From NCBI GenBank assembly GCA_026707585.1, contig JAPOWQ010000062.1, positions 1 through 64,000 of the forward strand: a DNA stretch of 64,000 bases. The letters are read 5' to 3'. Both the position numbers and the translations under genes were made by a program. Below are positions 9,287 through 19,757 of the stretch, piece after piece; positions within the stretch are counted from its first letter, which is position 1; the number at the start of each line of letters is the position of its first letter. The stretch comes from Chloroflexota bacterium. GTDB lineage: Bacteria; Chloroflexota; UBA11872. The notes below the pieces were generated by a model that searched no databases, had not been told where the DNA came from, and saw only the letters and a list, made by a program, of their open reading frames with translations.

Positions 9287-12200
9287 TCAACTTCCGTAAC
9301 CGCTCGTTAGGTGACGCGCCGAGCAGCTTGCATCTACATTTCGCATTGAGCTTGGTGTAGGGTACGGGGCCTCGGGCCACTGCGGATGGAGTTGGTTACC
9401 AGCAGGGTGCATCATCGGCAGTTCCTCAGTGGGAGGTCCAAAGTCACCATATATCGATCTCGGGGCATCCGTCCATCTGCGAATGATCTCGTCAATGTGG
9501 GCTTCCGTTTTGGGCCACTCGTTGGGATCAGCCGACATGACTCGCTGCCGAATAGTGCGCTTTATGCGACGAATGAGCAGGTCATCCGGTGGGTTCGTGG
9601 GTCGATCTCGAAGAATGGACCCACCCCAGAAGCGACATAGAATGATCAGGAGGGCATGTAGTGCCCGCTCCCGAACCGAGACGGCAAAAGGTGTGACGCT
9701 CGTGGGTTCCACATGCTTGTATAGCGTTTGATGGTAGGTTCGGAAGTGCTCGTAGTGGGATCTATCCCTCGATCTTGACGGGTTGAAGTTTGTTACGACG
9801 ACTCCTGGGCTATCCACACGACGTCCTATGCGACTTGATGCTTGAATGTACTCAGCAGTCGTCTTGGGCTGGCCTACAATTGTCATGAGGCTAAGCCGAG
9901 GTACATCCAGGCCGACTTGGATCATGTTGGTCGCGAAGCAGACATCGATCGCCTCGGAATTGGAAGGTCCTGAATACTTCTCAAATAACTGCTGAAGTAT
10001 CGTTGGGATGTCACTGCTGCTGACCCGACTAGTTAGCTCAACGTCTCGGTTTATGAATCTGCGCAAATCTGTCCCAGATTGTCGAATCACGTCGAGACGC
10101 AATCCCAGTCGATCCCACATGGCATTGAGGTATTCCCGAATGTCGGCCCGGATTAGAGTCGCGGCGTGCCCGAGCTCTCTAAGGCTGTTGAAGTAGGCCA
10201 TCATAGTCCAGTAGGGATCGATAGAGGCGGGACTACTTGATCCGGCCAGCCTCGGTGCCTGTATGAGGGCGCTCATCGTGCGAATCTGGGATGTCACATG
10301 TGAGGGAAGTGCGCTAGCAAATACACCGACGTACGTCCGGCCGTCCGCGTCGCTATCTTCGGCTGCAAAGAATGAGTCGCCGATCCTGAGAGCCTGAGGC
10401 GGGAACAAGAATGAGGACCTACCGTAGAGTGCTTTGACTTGGCTCTCTGCCCTAGAGATGGTTGCGGTAGAGCCGATCACCTTGGGACGAGTCGGATGAC
10501 CACCATGATCACGTGTGCAAAGTGCGTCGACGACCGTTTCGTAGTGGCCTACCATTGATCCGAGCGGTCCTGAGATCAGGTGAAGCTCATCTTGGATGAT
10601 GAGATCTGGCGGAGAACCCTGCTTGCCGATGCCAAAGATACTTCTGGCCTCCGGGCGAAAAGCGAGCATCGCAAACTTGTCGACGGTACCAATTAGCAGC
10701 GTCGGTGGCGATTCATAGATGTGCTCATCGATGACGGCGACGGGAAGGCCGCCTTCTGAGCTGAAATCGCACTCCCGGTCTTCGCAGATGTGGCGGACGC
10801 GTTGGGGATGGGAGAGAAGTCGATATCCCTTTACTCTTGTATGCTGACTAAATCTCTGGGGCCCCATTGCCGCGCCACACCATGGACAGCTCACGAGGAC
10901 AAATTTGTTGGGTCCCTGGTCACGTTGAAGTTGCCTTAGTGCGTTGACTGCGTGGCTCTCACGATTTGGTGTGACTTCGCCACCCACCCATAGCCCGATT
11001 GTGAACGGACAACTACCCAGGTGTTGACTTCGCCGTCGTCGGATTATTTCACAGGCACAAATGAGGGACGCGGCTCGCTGAAACTGTTGCGTGCTGAGCA
11101 AGCGGAGTGTGTAGCGCATCAGAACTGTGGTGCCCACACTATCTGAGTCGCGCCGTCGTCGTAGAAAGATCGTAAAGGCTGAGAGCCCCAGATACGCCTC
11201 GGTCTTTCCGCCCCCGGTTGGAAACCAGATAACGTCCGCGATGTCGCGCTCATTGCACTGGGGATCAGCGAGCGCTTTGAGATTCATCAGCACGAAGGCA
11301 AGCTGGAAAGCTCGCCACTTGCGAGAAGAGTCATCGTAGTTCGGTTTCCGGTACCGCGAGCGAAGCGTCAATCGGCCGGATTTGGCTACCCAGCGTCGCA
11401 GCTGCTGTGATGAGAGCTCATAGTGAATCTGCTGCATCTGCATGGCTTCATTCATCAATCTGAAGGCCGACTCGATTTCAGGATCCTGGCTGATCAACTC
11501 GATTCCTCCGACAATTCGACTTAGACACGTTCTACAGTTTTCTAGGTGACGAAAGGCAGTTTTCTGTAGCTCCGGAGTCGAATCGAGTTCCTTCAATGCT
11601 TCGTCTTGGCGCTCGACTATCCAATCTCGATATGCATCCGCGAGTTTACGGCACCGACTGAGAATCTCGTCACGTTCGCCGTGAGCGAGCGTTGACATGC
11701 TGAGGTCGAGTTCCTTCACCTCGGTATGCAAGACCGGCTTGACTTCGTGAGTTGGGAGAACTTCGGTGCGAATGAGGGACGTCCGTCCATTGTCAGGATC
11801 GGCCCACTCAGCGGCGCAACCGTGACCAACTGCAAAGCTCTGCTTGTGAAGATGCAGAAGCTGGAGGGATAGTTCCTCGGCATCTCGGGAGTAGCTGGAT
11901 TGCTCGGGATAGCTGAGAAAGCAGCCGCGTGGGCCTGCTGAGGAGACGCTGAAAGCGCACTGGAAGAAGCATTCAGTATTGCGGGGTGTTGAACCCTCGC
12001 ACTGGAGTCGATTGACTAACGTGAATGTGACGAGCCGGCGCCTAGCTGTGCCCCCAAATGCGCGACTGACGATGTGGAGGACTAGAGCTGGTTGGCCATC
12101 CATCATCACGACGGGCTTCTCGAGCGATTTCCGAACTCCTTCGAGCAATTCACCGGATGTTACAGATAGGACTTCGTTGAAGGGCTGACGGAGCCAGGGC

Positions 12201-12661
12201 TTACGCCGCGATATTTGGCCCTTGATTTCGGGAGCGTCGCCCTGCCGGTATGTTGCACCGGAGATCTCGACTTCGATGCCGTCAGGAACGTCTACCAGAG
12301 CCGACAGTCCCATGGCGCTTGGGAGAAATTGATTAGCAAGATTGACGTCTTGGTCCGTCTCCGGAGTGCTGTCACCAGTTCGGCGCGAATCCGTGTCGAC
12401 TGTACTATCGAGAATCCCCGTCGGCTCCGGAGAGTTCGCCTCGGTTGGTTCGTCTTCGTCTGGTGCGGAAGCGTCGTGGCTGGGTACGTCGACTTTCGAG
12501 GGGAAGAGTACACCTGCACCATACCGCTGCCTTGGAGGATCCTGCGGTCTGAGGATCTCCTCTCCATTGGGTTGAACATCCGGAGACAGGGGTGAGGGAC
12601 CGACGAGTTCTCTACGAAGAAAATCAATGGTGAAGTCACGGACGACGAGGGTGTCACTCAC
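9287..12661 (-). CDS. drmA: DISARM helicase DrmA
   Basis: A 1124-residue superfamily-2-like helicase. Walker A is WFPTGGGKTEAY (about 480), Walker B IIQDELHLISG (about 690), motif III GSTATISR (about 730), and the helicase C-terminal half has YIQASSRIGRRVDSPG (about 945) with the NFNPSRSRDRSHYE block seen in DrmA. The roughly 450 residues before the helicase are family-specific and of unknown fold. DrmA with DrmB is the ATP-dependent DNA-engaging core of DISARM. The start is GTG at 12661, overlapping the TGA that ends the NERD-UvrD reading frame. No frameshift or internal stop was found, so the core of the system appears intact. Confidence 0.93.
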   Translation of the reverse strand: MSDTLVVRDFTIDFLRRELVGPSPLSPDVQPNGEEILRPQDPPRQRYGAGVLFPSKVDVPSHDASAPDEDEPTEANSPEPTGILDSTVDTDSRRTGDSTPETDQDVNLANQFLPSAMGLSALVDVPDGIEVEISGATYRQGDAPEIKGQISRRKPWLRQPFNEVLSVTSGELLEGVRKSLEKPVVMMDGQPALVLHIVSRAFGGTARRRLVTFTLVNRLQCEGSTPRNTECFFQCAFSVSSAGPRGCFLSYPEQSSYSRDAEELSLQLLHLHKQSFAVGHGCAAEWADPDNGRTSLIRTEVLPTHEVKPVLHTEVKELDLSMSTLAHGERDEILSRCRKLADAYRDWIVERQDEALKELDSTPELQKTAFRHLENCRTCLSRIVGGIELISQDPEIESAFRLMNEAMQMQQIHYELSSQQLRRWVAKSGRLTLRSRYRKPNYDDSSRKWRAFQLAFVLMNLKALADPQCNERDIADVIWFPTGGGKTEAYLGLSAFTIFLRRRRDSDSVGTTVLMRYTLRLLSTQQFQRAASLICACEIIRRRRSQHLGSCPFTIGLWVGGEVTPNRESHAVNALRQLQRDQGPNKFVLVSCPWCGAAMGPQRFSQHTRVKGYRLLSHPQRVRHICEDRECDFSSEGGLPVAVIDEHIYESPPTLLIGTVDKFAMLAFRPEARSIFGIGKQGSPPDLIIQDELHLISGPLGSMVGHYETVVDALCTRDHGGHPTRPKVIGSTATISRAESQVKALYGRSSFLFPPQALRIGDSFFAAEDSDADGRTYVGVFASALPSHVTSQIRTMSALIQAPRLAGSSSPASIDPYWTMMAYFNSLRELGHAATLIRADIREYLNAMWDRLGLRLDVIRQSGTDLRRFINRDVELTSRVSSSDIPTILQQLFEKYSGPSNSEAIDVCFATNMIQVGLDVPRLSLMTIVGQPKTTAEYIQASSRIGRRVDSPGVVVTNFNPSRSRDRSHYEHFRTYHQTLYKHVEPTSVTPFAVSVRERALHALLIILCRFWGGSILRDRPTNPPDDLLIRRIKRTIRQRVMSADPNEWPKTEAHIDEIIRRWTDAPRSIYGDFGPPTEELPMMHPAGNQLHPQWPEAPYPTPSSMRNVDASCSARHLTSGYGS

Positions 12662-14420
12662 GTCGAAAGTGACCTCTGCAATGATGATCTGATCCGTGTG
12701 TCAACAAGCTCGCGGACTTTCTCGTGGAGCATCAGAATCAAGAGGCTACGGGCCCTAGACATTCCCACATAGAGGAGAGACTGTGATCTATTGTCGTCGA
12801 CTTCATCGATGTCGCTGATGATTACAACCGGGCTTTCGAGCCCCTTGAAGGAGTGGATCGTCGAGAATCTGATTCACTCTTGAGGAGTGTGAAGTGACCG
12901 CGAACAGTCAACGAGCGGCATGCCACAGATACGGCCGACAGAGGCTAGGGCGGACTTCTCAAGGCGAATCGGTGAGAGGATCACCATGTCGTCTATTCGT
13001 ACGCCGTCGCGGGTCAATCGATCGACGGTGCGTTCTATAGACTTCAACATGCCGTCAGCCGTCTTCCAATACCTATGCTCCACCGGCATGCCCTGCTCGC
13101 GTCCAAGCCTGAATGGGGGCGCGTCAAATCCTCCGACAATTGCCGTCTCCTCCGCTATGCGCTTCGTGTTTCTGCAGTTAAGCGTAAGTCGAGCCCTTAC
13201 AAAATGCTCGCTGTGAAGCGATACCTGTGTGGAAGTTCTCGATCCATCGCCATAGAGAGCCTGCCGGGTGAAATCCCCAAAAAAAGCCCATGTTCCTTGC
13301 TCCAGTCCGCCACCAATGGCTTTGCTCAAGAGGCTAAGTGTGGTCTCGTCGAGGAGATCCTGCGCTTCGTCCATGACCAAGACATCGAAAGAACCCTGCA
13401 TCTCCTCTAGGGCGAGTTCTCCATAGAGTGGGTAAATATCGTCAAAAAGCGATGAAAGGTTGTCGCGGTCGATTGCTTGGTACTCCTGCAGGAGAAACTC
13501 ATCGCCGACGCTGCTGGACTCTATGATCTTTCTCAAAGTACGGTGCCAAGTTCCAGCTGTAATGCTTGTTCCCTCGGTCTGTTCACGAAGCCAGTCGCCG
13601 AGGAGGCGATTGAAGCAGACAAAGAGAACACTCGCTCCACTGCGGCTGGCCCTGCGCGCGTATTCAAGTGCGAGAAGTGTCTTACCAGTACCGGCAGCGC
13701 CCTCGAAGAGGCAACGAGGGTTGTCCTCAAGTTCATCAAGACGATCATACTGCTCTTCAGTCAATCTCACGAGCCTTGCTTCTGATCGGCCGAGCGAGAC
13801 TGACTTTGCCAGCACCCTGTCAAAATCCGGCCGCAGATAAGTTTGTATGGCCTTTAGATGAGATGGTTCTGCAAAGCGTCTATCGTTTCGATGGTGAAGT
13901 TCCTCCAGTCGAGTCCTAGCAGTCCTCTCGATGGACTCGGATATTGGCCTCTGAAGGTCCTTGGCGTCAATCACGTCTGCGCGCTCAAACTCTGGTGTCG
14001 GCGGCGGACAGTCCACGTCGGCGAAGACCACAGCACATCCAATTGGGCACCTGGACTCCGCGGACCACTGTCCGAAGTGATCGAGTACCTTGTGACGCAA
14101 TGCAAACATTGATTCCCGGGACTGCATGAATGGGCTCTTCTTCAGGGTCGCCATATTCCCTCGACGATCGGTGGTCGTCCAAGTCCCATCTTCACAAGAT
14201 ACGCGACCGCCCTTGACTTCCAAGCAAATAATTCCTCTGCTAGGAATGAAAATGACGAAATCGATTTCGCCGAAGGGACCCGTAGCTCTGCGCGAAAGAC
14301 AAGCGAATGTAAGGCGGTCCAATCGCTCGTGCCTGGGTCCGTCTGCAGTAGCCTGAAGACACGCCGTTCGGCCGAGCTCAGAACCGAATCGTCAATCCGA
14401 GCGGGGATCATTCTCGCCAT
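12658..14420 (-). pseudogene. NERD-domain UvrD-like helicase, frameshifted and with internal stop
   Basis: Joined frames give a NERD nuclease-related domain (start ATG 14420, DDPG-like DPGTSDWTALHSL, then GEIDFVIFIPSRG and CLEVKGGRVS) followed by a UvrD/Rep-type helicase (Walker A GAAGTGKTLLALEYA, Walker B VMDEAQDLLD, FFGDFTRQALYG). Two lesions are visible. A 1-base deletion near 14295-14302 separates the first 40 or so residues from the GEIDF part. An in-frame TGA at 12874-12876 follows SLHTPQE, after which the same frame resumes with helicase motifs V and VI (TIHSFKGLE and LLYVGMSRAR) and ends at the TGA overlapping the drmA GTG. The gene sits 13 bases after drmE. Either a decayed accessory subunit or two assembly errors. 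Confidence 0.85.
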
Positions 14421-14433
14421 GACTTATCGGCGT

Positions 14434-17004
14434 TCAGATGATTAAGTCGTCGGCCCATAGAAGTCGATTGACTTGGTCAGATGGGCAATCTTGCTGGCGG
14501 GAATCGATAGCCTGGACTTGGACGACCCAGGCCTGTCCGTAGTCCATTTCGAGCAATACAGGCTCCTCATCGAAGCGACTCAAAGAGCCTTGGACTTCGC
14601 CGAGGATGAGCTGAGTGAGACGGCTCCCGGCGGCAATGTGAGCGCCTCGAATCCTCGAGATGGCTTCGACTGTGTCGTTCATGTCCGCCGACAATTGAGA
14701 GTCACCAGTGGCCTTGGCAATGATCTTAAGATCACCGTCGTCGCCAGGTCCAATGAGATCAGGATTCCCCACCCAGCCCCGAACTGTCTGAACGGTCCTG
14801 TAAAGACCGTATTCCACGAGACGTCTCTGAACGACAGTTGGAGTTCCACCGAGTCGTCTGAGCGGAGGCTTCCAGCGTTCCGAAATGGCGCGGAGTCTGG
14901 CGTATTCCTCGATTCCGAGGTCGTCTTCAGCTAGCAGTCGGATGAATTCCTTGTCTCCACCAGCCCTGAAGAGCACAAAGTCGTCCTGTTGAAGGTCTGA
15001 AATGTTCACTGTGCGGAGGCGAGCGCCGTCTCTGGCCGAATCGTCCAGAAGCTCGTTGATGACATGCAGTTCGGACCAATGTGTCAGAAAGGCGTAGCAG
15101 CTTCCGTGGAATTCGACGAGCCGTGCCGGTCGAGCTTCATCGCCTGGGCCGACAGATATGAAGCGTGACGAGCGACTGCGCGACAGTCTGCGCTCAAGGT
15201 CAATCATTGGTGGTTCTGACGCCGTGGGCTGCTTTGACGCGGGCAGATCGGGAGGCTCCGATTCACGCAGAAGATCGGGGGCAAGCCCAAGGATCTCGGC
15301 TCGTGCTCTTGCCGACAGATGCTCGGACCGTAGGAAGTTTTGCTCGCGATTCTGATGGAGCGTCAACCATCGTCTTTCGAATGGATACGTGAGAATCACG
15401 ACTCTGTCTGCCGCGTCTAGGTTCGTCAGCTTCGTAAATCGTCGTCTGCCTGGCCACGCGGGCACGATTAGTCCATCCCACGAGGCTTCGCTACCCATCG
15501 ACTGTAAGGCGAAGACTGGGTACTCGAGTCCCAAGCCTTTCAGGTCGCCACTAATCTGACTGGCGGCTCTTGGCGTTCTTGCAGCTATGGCCCATCGCCC
15601 GTCGGATTCCACAAGCGTGCCAAGCAGGGCATCGGACTTCTCCGCGAGGGCAGAGGAATCGGAAGTGATTCGCCGAAACCCGTCCACGGCGAATTGAAAC
15701 TCTCCGAAGACGTCTTGAGGCATCCATTGTCTGTTACGCGTAAGTGTATCCTGGGCCCGTTCCATCTTTTGGATCGTCTCGTCGTCGGCTCCAAAGCAAC
15801 ACTCGCTGACGTCCAACAGGATTCCAAAGAGCATGGCCAAGAGATGCTGGGATTCCGAGTTCTCTTCCAGTTCGCCAGTGAGTGCTGCGGCGCGTTCAAG
15901 GGCGTCTGCAATCTCTTCGATCTCGGCACTTTGGCAGGGAACCGCAATTGCTACGCTTCGCTCACGAGTCTCAGCCATGCGAACGGTCCTACCTACGAGG
16001 CTGCGGCGAGACCGATTCGTGTGACTGGTTTCTCCGAGTGCTACCTCAGACGGTGACATGCGCCAGACCGGGCAGTCGCGGTCTCGTAGAAGCTTGACCT
16101 CGTCCGTCTCATCAGGTGACGCAAGTATGACCATCCGATGCTGATCGGCAATCTCGTCGAATGCTTGCAGGTCGCTGACGATTCCACGCGCACCGTCGAC
16201 CAGAACTACTCTGGAGGCCATCTCGACAGATCGTGAAGCGTCCGCCAAGTCTTGGGCCACTCGGGTGACGGCGATCAGCGGTTCCCCAATGACCTGGTAG
16301 CTGTCGCGCGGCTGAATCTCGCCGCGAAGTCCGATGGTTCCCCAAGGCATGAAACTCGACAATCTTGTGGGTCTGAGCTCGTTCACTCTCCCCAAGAAGA
16401 CGGATTCGGCGATTGCTGCAAAGCGCGCCTGCGCCATGTAGAGAAGCACCGAGTTTCGAAGCATGCTACTGTTTCCATAGGTCTTTATTCCAAGGATCCT
16501 GTCGAGTATGCTCGTCTGAAGTCCTCCCAAGTAGGACGTGAGCGTTCCCTTGGGCCGCTTGCGGGTGGTGGGTTCGAGCCGCAAAACCTCTGATATGGGA
16601 AAGCTTCGCCACTCCTCTCTATCTTGTACCTTGAGCCGGAACAAATCCGCCTCACCTTCCCAGATGCCCTCGTACTCATATACAAAATCACTAGGCTTCA
16701 CCTTTACATGCTGACCTTTGGCAAATGCTGATCTAGCATAGTCCGATGCAAGACTTGGGAATTCCTCCCGAAGTCTCTCAAGTACGAGAAGAATCGCAAC
16801 GAGAGCTGTCGTTCCTGGCGTCTTGTCGAGGACGAAGCAGCAGGCGCCAGGTTTACCCCTGATACAGGCACTCATTATCATTGCAAGGAACCATGGCAAT
16901 TGCTCTACTTTCTCACTCTGACCGAATCGCCCTACGACGTGAACGAGTGTTGGGAATCGCCTTTGCAGTTCTTGGATTAGCTCACGCTCGCTAGAGTCAG
17001 CCAT
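14434..17004 (-). CDS. drmE: DrmE-like DISARM class 2 protein
   Basis: An 856-residue protein placed first in the DISARM operon. I assign DrmE mainly from position (class 2 loci encode DrmE with DrmA, DrmB and a C5 methyltransferase) and size; the family has few motifs I can name. Visible features are an N-terminal alpha/beta segment with CCFVLDKTPGTTALVAILLVLE, a central VVLVDGARGIVSDLQAFDEIADQ resembling a helicase Walker B region, and a C-terminal LILGEVQGSLSRFDEE. The start at 17004 is preferred over longer forms because GGAGG lies 5 bases upstream of the ATG. An uncharacterised helicase-like protein is the alternative. The role in DISARM is not known in detail. Confidence 0.68.
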   Translation of the reverse strand: MADSSERELIQELQRRFPTLVHVVGRFGQSEKVEQLPWFLAMIMSACIRGKPGACCFVLDKTPGTTALVAILLVLERLREEFPSLASDYARSAFAKGQHVKVKPSDFVYEYEGIWEGEADLFRLKVQDREEWRSFPISEVLRLEPTTRKRPKGTLTSYLGGLQTSILDRILGIKTYGNSSMLRNSVLLYMAQARFAAIAESVFLGRVNELRPTRLSSFMPWGTIGLRGEIQPRDSYQVIGEPLIAVTRVAQDLADASRSVEMASRVVLVDGARGIVSDLQAFDEIADQHRMVILASPDETDEVKLLRDRDCPVWRMSPSEVALGETSHTNRSRRSLVGRTVRMAETRERSVAIAVPCQSAEIEEIADALERAAALTGELEENSESQHLLAMLFGILLDVSECCFGADDETIQKMERAQDTLTRNRQWMPQDVFGEFQFAVDGFRRITSDSSALAEKSDALLGTLVESDGRWAIAARTPRAASQISGDLKGLGLEYPVFALQSMGSEASWDGLIVPAWPGRRRFTKLTNLDAADRVVILTYPFERRWLTLHQNREQNFLRSEHLSARARAEILGLAPDLLRESEPPDLPASKQPTASEPPMIDLERRLSRSRSSRFISVGPGDEARPARLVEFHGSCYAFLTHWSELHVINELLDDSARDGARLRTVNISDLQQDDFVLFRAGGDKEFIRLLAEDDLGIEEYARLRAISERWKPPLRRLGGTPTVVQRRLVEYGLYRTVQTVRGWVGNPDLIGPGDDGDLKIIAKATGDSQLSADMNDTVEAISRIRGAHIAAGSRLTQLILGEVQGSLSRFDEEPVLLEMDYGQAWVVQVQAIDSRQQDCPSDQVNRLLWADDLII

Positions 17005-18055
17005 GCCATCCTCCAACGGCTGACGAATTGCCGGATGCTGGTCTTGTTCGAGGTCTGTGAGCATTGAAGGCCAAGTGTCGGGTGAGGAGGCCTGCATTGG
17101 CGGCACTAGACGCGACACGGGCTGGACGCCAACGGCGTCCGAAGCGAATCGTCGAAGAAGACGCGGTCGGCGAGGACATGGTGGATTGCTTGGAGTGCCG
17201 ATCGCTTAAGCGGCGTCCTCCTTGGTTACTCTGGGCCACTGCGTCGCTCTCGAGCACCTTCGCTGTCGAATGGAGGAGGCTTCCGCGCAAGTCTACTGAC
17301 ATCTGATTGCCCGTAGGCGGATCACGCTGCCGCGGCAGGTCCATGCCCGACGGGTAGCATTCCCAACGCCTCACAGTGCCGGCTGCCGTTGGTGGCACCT
17401 GATCCGGTGCGGTCGGGATCGTGACTTGTATAGCAGCAGGAGATGCGCGCGCGGCGAACGGCGGTGCGGCAGCCGGCTGCGCTGGCGACCACTGCACCAC
17501 TTGCGCCGCGTGCACGCCTGCCGGTTGATAGTGAACGCTTGGCTATTCGTTTCAGAACGACGATTGCACAAGCCTCTTGCCGATCCCCGGGAGCCTTCCA
17601 GCAGTCGGCGACACAGAGTCTGGACACACAGCTGTTCCAATGTGGATATGTCGATGAGATGACCGAGAGGTCTGCCGGCTCGAATGCCAGCAGGTTTGGC
17701 GAGTCCCGATGGAGCGGAATGGGGACTTCGATTGCATGAGACAAGCCGGACGATGCGTCCCGGGCGTTGCGGATGGGTGGTGCATACAACGTGGAGCGAA
17801 AGCCAGGTTCACCAAGATCCCGCCCTTGTGAGTCCGGGCCGCGCAAGGGTTAACTCAGCGGATGGTGGCTGGACTCCACCGGAGACGAAGCGAACGCTTG
17901 GTTGGGCGTAGTTGTTGCACACATTCGGAGGCATGCCCTCTAGGTTCTCTCCGCGTGGAGGACTCTAGCCAGTAGCACGCGCGCACCTTCGAGGCAGGTA
18001 GGCCGGAATGTTAATTCAGCATTATTCCCGTTGCCTCGGGACGCATGGACACTTG
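17005..18055. other. About 1-kb gap between DISARM and the MBL operon, no gene seen
   Basis: All open frames here lack start sites and recognisable products. The stretch lies upstream of drmE and downstream of the MBL gene (both minus strand), so it should hold the DISARM promoter and possibly a terminator for the neighbouring operon, but I could not place either with confidence. Confidence 0.5.
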
Positions 18056-19057
18056 CTACGTAGAGCCAGTCGTCGGCACCCGACTCCGCCTGCATAAAGC
18101 AGTGGGGGCGTTCAACCTAATGAAGTCGAGGTGTGCTTGCCGGGTAGGCCAGTAACCGTTCTCTGGTTCGAGCGTCACTTCCATGGTTCCAGCACAGCAG
18201 GCTCTTGCCTCGGCTCCTCTAGAAATGCCAGCGTGCAGACTCGACCGCTCTTGGGGTCGCTCGCTAGCGCAATGTCTCGATAGTTGCGTGCAAGCAATAT
18301 GAACATCTGGGACGGCGTCAAGGATGGCAGAGACGATATTTGGATCCGGTGTTCTGTATCTCGCCCGACCAATCGAAAACACCACCAAGTGAGCGCCGAC
18401 GAGCCTCATCAGCGATTCCGCAAAATCCCGAGGATCGGCTCGACGAGGCAGTCCGCCGTGGTGGGGAAACACGAGCACTTCTGCCCTGGCGTCTTCAGCA
18501 TGTGCCACGAGCTGGTCGAGACCGACTTTGTCTATATCACCTGCAATTAGAAGGCGTGGTGAGTCACCGGTCCAAACCCTCACTACCGCTGACATCGCAT
18601 TGGGCGTCAGTCGTTGTCCTCCCGGTGTTTGGCCACTAGTCGTTCTGACTGCGAACTGCTGCGACGGAGCCAGCACTTCCAGCCGACTAGCCCCAACCGA
18701 CAGCTGACCAGGATTTCCGCTGCTCAATTCGAGACTGAAGCGGGTTCCCCGCTGCTGCGCAGCCCGCATGACGGAGACAAAGTCGTCCCAAAGAACAGTT
18801 CGACGACTGTCTGGATTGAGATAAACATGACCCACTCGGTAGCGCGGGTCCGACAGCAGTAGAGAGATCCCGCCGAAGTGGTCAGCGTCGGCATGGGAAA
18901 CCAGAACAGAATCTATGCGCCTGATGCCTCGGTGAGAGAGGAAGTTAAGCAGTGTGTCTCCCGGCCCACCGTCGATCACCGACACCTCGCCGGAGTCCTC
19001 GATCACGGTCGAACTGCCGTGGCCCACATCGAGGATCCAGGCTCTACGAGGCAAGGT
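18056..19057 (-). CDS. ComEC/Rec2-like metallo-beta-lactamase-fold hydrolase
   Basis: A metallo-beta-lactamase-fold protein of about 333 residues, related to the soluble hydrolase domain of ComEC. Motifs are WILDVGHGSSTV at the N-terminus, the HxDxDH metal site in SHADADHFGG, LLIAGDID (third metal ligand) and VFPHHGG. A cysteine-bearing tail (CTQLSRHC, ACCAGT) follows. In ComEC-like enzymes this domain acts as a nuclease or phosphodiesterase. The frame is open to a GTG at 19171, but that would overlap the receiver gene by 128 bases; TTG at 19057 puts the start right before the domain and cuts the overlap to 14 bases. It is last in a four-gene overlapping operon and is the likely effector (inference). 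Confidence 0.8.
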   Translation of the reverse strand, partial: TLPRRAWILDVGHGSSTVIEDSGEVSVIDGGPGDTLLNFLSHRGIRRIDSVLVSHADADHFGGISLLLSDPRYRVGHVYLNPDSRRTVLWDDFVSVMRAAQQRGTRFSLELSSGNPGQLSVGASRLEVLAPSQQFAVRTTSGQTPGGQRLTPNAMSAVVRVWTGDSPRLLIAGDIDKVGLDQLVAHAEDARAEVLVFPHHGGLPRRADPRDFAESLMRLVGAHLVVFSIGRARYRTPDPNIVSAILDAVPDVHIACTQLSRHCASERPQERSSLHAGISRGAEARACCAGTMEVTLEPENGYWPTRQAHLDFIRLNAPTALCRRSRVPTTGST

Positions 19058-19757
19058 AATCCATACATGGTTCAGGTGCGGACTCAAAGTCCTGGAAATA
19101 GAGTTCACTTCCGTTATGGCACCCCACATTGACTCTTGCAAACAGCCGAACTGGCCAAGTGTCACGATCACACAGATTTTCTCTAATGGCCCGATCTTCT
19201 ATGAGCTCCAAAGGAAACCGGACTGCGCTGACTGGATTCCAAGTGTGAATTATTGCATCCGCAACAGCCGTTGAGCTCTCCTGCGATACTCCTTCAATCC
19301 TAACGAGTGTTCGCCACGATTTTCGGTCCGGCGCAATAATCCCAGATAGCTCGCTGTCGCATCTCTCCAATCCGCCAATGACGATCTCTGGGTCAAGGAA
19401 ACTCCTGTCGACTAAAGATGGTATATGGACCCGATGTAGTCTAATAGAGGTGTCGTCGTCAATCGATGAAAATGTTGAGAGCAAAACTGCCGGAATCCGC
19501 TCCTGATAGAGCGCCGAAACGAACTCTGCACCTGTGAATGATGCGAATCCTCGGTCAGAGAGACGGTGGTCACAGATCACAGCCGAAGAGCGTGTGGTTC
19601 GGATTTGCTCAAGCAGGTCGTTCGGGACAGAGAATGAGCCATGTGTCGGCTCTATGATCGTCGGAGTTAGACCGGCTTCTTCTGCGATACCAGCGGCGGT
19701 TTCCGCGTAGTCGGGAACATCGTCGACGACTGCGACACGGGTGCCGACGCCGATCAC
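19044..19757 (-). CDS. Receiver-domain protein with C-terminal extension
   Basis: A 237-residue protein beginning with a CheY-like receiver fold: acidic pair in VAVVDDVPDY, probable phospho-acceptor Asp in VICDHRLSD, and VLLSTF at the usual Thr/Ser position. After about residue 130 there is an extension without a DNA-binding helix-turn-helix that I can recognise, so it is unlikely to be an ordinary transcription regulator. The GTG start at 19757 overlaps the TGA of the kinase gene (GTGA). The overlaps imply it is made together with the double-GHKL kinase upstream and the MBL hydrolase downstream, and it plausibly passes a phosphate signal between them. Confidence 0.75.
   Translation of the reverse strand: MIGVGTRVAVVDDVPDYAETAAGIAEEAGLTPTIIEPTHGSFSVPNDLLEQIRTTRSSAVICDHRLSDRGFASFTGAEFVSALYQERIPAVLLSTFSSIDDDTSIRLHRVHIPSLVDRSFLDPEIVIGGLERCDSELSGIIAPDRKSWRTLVRIEGVSQESSTAVADAIIHTWNPVSAVRFPLELIEDRAIRENLCDRDTWPVRLFARVNVGCHNGSELYFQDFESAPEPCMDYLAS

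Noticed and set aside
12874-12876. TGA recoding (Sec, Trp or Gly) in the NERD-UvrD gene
   Set aside because: TGA ends many other genes in the window, no SECIS-like structure was seen, and the same gene also carries a frameshift; decay or error is simpler.
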